Shown one piece after another: positions 62,123-64,000 of a DNA stretch of 64,000 nt (position 1 is its first letter; each line of letters starts with the position of its first letter). The position numbers were made by a program, and so were the translations under genes. The stretch is taken from contig CANRFY010000001.1 in NCBI GenBank assembly GCA_947630015.1, positions 135,894 to 199,893 on the forward strand, in the 5' to 3' direction. This DNA is from an uncultured Clostridia bacterium (GTDB lineage: Bacteria > Bacillota > Clostridia > Oscillospirales > CAG-272). The notes beneath the pieces are model-generated. The model did no database searches. It was not told where the DNA came from and saw only the letters and a program-made list of their open reading frames with translations.

Positions 62123-64000
62123 GCGTTTTCACCAGCCTTTTTTGTGTACGGGAGCAGTCCGCCCGCAAGAATTATTTCGCGCATACGCAGAGAAAGCTCG
62201 CATTTAACGTCGAACGACTTGTTCTTCGTCTCGTTTCTGACCGTGATCGTGCCGCGTTTAATCCCGTCGCCGATATCGTTAAGCGAAAGCATATCGCCGA
62301 TTTCGATTCCGTCCGCGTCGGCGGGATCGGCGAACGTGAGCGGCAGGATGCTGGCGTTGATCAGATTCGCCATATGGATGCGGGCGAAGCTTTTGACTAT
62401 GACGGCGCGCACGCCGAGATAAAGCGGGACGAGCGCGGCGTGTTCGCGCGACGATCCCTGACCGTAGTTTGCGCCGCCAATTATTATCGACTGTCCCATC
62501 GATTTCGCGCGTTCGGAGAAGCCCTCGTCGCACACGGAGAAGCAGAACCGCGACAGATACGGTATGTTCGAGCGGTACGGCAGAATCTTCGCGCCCGCCG
62601 GCATTATGTGGTCGGTCGTGATATTGTCGCCGACGACGAGCGACACGGGCGCCGAAATCGAATCGGAGAATCCCGCAGATTCGGGGAACGGCTTGATATT
62701 CGGTCCGCGCAGTATTTCAGAATCGGAACCGGCGGGAGCGGGCATTATGACGCCGCCGTCGTCGACGGCAAACGCGTCGGGCATATCGATTTTCGGCATA
62801 ACTCCAAGCTCGCGCGGATCGGTTATGACGCCGTAGATCGCGCTTGCTACCGCGGTCTCTGGCGAAACAAGGCATACGCCGGCGTCACGCGTGCCGGAGC
62901 GTCCCTCGAAGTTGCGGTTGAACGTGCGGAGCGAAAGTCCGCCCGAATTCGGCGAGAATCCCATCCCGATGCAGGGGCCGCACGCGCATTCGAGCAGGCG
63001 CGCGCCTGACGCGATTATATCGCCGAGCGCGCCGCACGCCGACAGCATCGACAGTACCTGACGGCTGCCGGGAGACACGGACATATCGACGGTGTCGGCG
63101 ACTCTGCGTCCGCGCAGAAGCGCCGATACCTTGAGCATATCGTAAAGCGAAGAATTCGTACATGAGCCGACGCATACCTGATCGACGCGCGTGCCGGCGA
63201 CGCTTTTCACGGTCACGACGTTGTCGGGACTGTGCGGCATCGCGATCAGCGGTTCGAGCGTATCGAGATCGATATCGATCACGCGGTCGTAGCTCGCGTC
63301 CGCGTCGGATGCGAGCGGGACATAGACGTCCTCGCGTCCCTGCGCGCGCAGAAACGCGCGCGTCACCTCGTCTGACGGGAATATCGACGTCGTCGCGCCA
63401 AGCTCCGTTCCCATATTCGTGATCGTGGCGCGCTCCGGAACGGACAGCTCCGCGATCCCCTCTCCGCCCCATTCGACGATCGCGCCGACGCCGCCCTTCA
63501 CGGACAGTATGCGGAGTATCTCGAGGCTTATATCCTTTGCCGTCACGAACGGACGCAATTTGCCATGCAGATTGACGCGGTACATCTTCGGCATCGAGAT
63601 ATAGTATGCGCCGCCGCCCATCGCGACCGCGACGTCCATGCCGCCCGCGCCAATCGCGAGCATACCGAGTCCGCCGCACGTCGGCGTATGGCTGTCGGAG
63701 CCGATCAATGTCGCCCCTGGGCGTCCGAACCGTTCGAGATGCACCTGATGGCAAATCCCGTTGCCGGGGCGCGAGAAACGCACGCCGAATTTCGACGCCG
63801 CGCTTCTGATGTACCTGTGATCGTCGGCGTTTTCAAATCCCGCGCCGAGCGTATTGTGGTCGACGTAGGCGACCGAAAGCTCCGTCTTAACGCGCGGTAT
63901 CCCCATCGTCTCGAATTCGAGATACGCCATCGTGCCTGTCGCGTCCTGCGTCAGCGTCTGATCGATGCGGAGCGCGATCTGCGAACCCTTTTTCGTCATA
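62119..64000 (-). CDS. Aconitate hydratase (5' end outside the window)
   Basis: At least 627 codons are present. The cluster-ligating cysteines lie in VCVGSCTNSS and ECACGPCIG; GSDSHTPTCGGLG, TTDHIMPAG and YGQGSSREHAAL are the other aconitase signatures. The layout is the short, about 640-residue clostridial type. The methionine at 63999 aligns inside the family N-terminus (before IALRIDQTLTQDATG), so roughly 15-20 residues lie beyond the right edge. It works with the overlapping isocitrate dehydrogenase in the oxidative half-TCA route to glutamate. Confidence 0.93.
   Translation of the reverse strand, partial: MTKKGSQIALRIDQTLTQDATGTMAYLEFETMGIPRVKTELSVAYVDHNTLGAGFENADDHRYIRSAASKFGVRFSRPGNGICHQVHLERFGRPGATLIGSDSHTPTCGGLGMLAIGAGGMDVAVAMGGGAYYISMPKMYRVNLHGKLRPFVTAKDISLEILRILSVKGGVGAIVEWGGEGIAELSVPERATITNMGTELGATTSIFPSDEVTRAFLRAQGREDVYVPLASDADASYDRVIDIDLDTLEPLIAMPHSPDNVVTVKSVAGTRVDQVCVGSCTNSSLYDMLKVSALLRGRRVADTVDMSVSPGSRQVLSMLSACGALGDIIASGARLLECACGPCIGMGFSPNSGGLSLRTFNRNFEGRSGTRDAGVCLVSPETAVASAIYGVITDPRELGVMPKIDMPDAFAVDDGGVIMPAPAGSDSEILRGPNIKPFPESAGFSDSISAPVSLVVGDNITTDHIMPAGAKILPYRSNIPYLSRFCFSVCDEGFSERAKSMGQSIIIGGANYGQGSSREHAALVPLYLGVRAVIVKSFARIHMANLINASILPLTFADPADADGIEIGDMLSLNDIGDGIKRGTITVRNETKNKSFDVKCELSLRMREIILAGGLLPYTKKAGENA

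Overview
The window is a dense, GC-rich bacterial chromosome segment from an anaerobic Gram-positive lineage, most likely class Clostridia (Oscillospirales/Christensenellales-like, probably uncultured). The placement rests on a SCIFF peptide with its radical SAM maturase (scfA/scfB), a DUF1540 protein, a T-box leader on the trp operon, the nusB-xseAB-ispA-tlyA-nadK-argR-recN cluster, whiA, SpoIID- and BofC-like proteins, and Ser/Thr/Glu-rich lipoprotein linkers. Nothing looks like phage, an insertion sequence, a CRISPR array or a known defence island. At least eleven near-consensus sigma-A promoters, nearly all with a 17-nt spacer, mark transcription units.

Layout. 0-4.3 kb: on the minus strand a CBS-domain protein, a circularly permuted oligopeptide-binding lipoprotein and a Nudix hydrolase; on the plus strand a GH27 alpha-galactosidase overlapping a small zinc-ribbon protein. 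4.3-15.3 kb: RodA-like protein and ProRS (minus), two membrane proteins and homoserine dehydrogenase (plus), an intergenic repeat cluster, two exported proteins, a class A PBP, and a BofC-like protein. 15.3-30.3 kb: a long minus-strand housekeeping block, in transcription order nusB, TsaD-like, xseA, xseB, ispA, tlyA, nadK, argR, recN, tyrS, HAD phosphatase, murB, whiA, dnaE. 30.6-33 kb: an M23 peptidase, a small membrane protein and an SGNH-like lipoprotein whose catalytic residues are lost. 33-36 kb: an ECF sigma factor and an RsgI-like membrane protein with six PepSY domains, three of them freshly duplicated at DNA level.

36-46 kb (minus): coaE, a lytic transglycosylase, an M18 aminopeptidase, prfA, a Sua5-type tRNA threonylcarbamoyl-AMP synthase, a ParC-like topoisomerase subunit, an exported coiled-coil protein and a SpoIID/LytB protein; then tRNA-Pro(GGG) with a repeat-rich tail. 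46-52 kb: DUF1540 protein, the SCIFF system (with a GNAT gene and a terminator hairpin between precursor and maturase), an Orn/Lys/Arg decarboxylase, and a plus-strand cyclophilin / RNase Z-like / NucA-like nuclease operon. 52-61 kb: trpEGDCF-(nudix)-BA behind a Trp T-box, followed by a P-loop kinase and an NapH-like polyferredoxin. 61-64 kb: aconitase (running off the right edge) and isocitrate dehydrogenase, the oxidative route to 2-oxoglutarate.

The features I find most worth attention are the circularly permuted substrate-binding protein, the PepSY-array sigma/anti-sigma pair, the SCIFF locus with its inserted acetyltransferase, the pseudo-SGNH lipoprotein, and the two-hairpin trp T-box leader.
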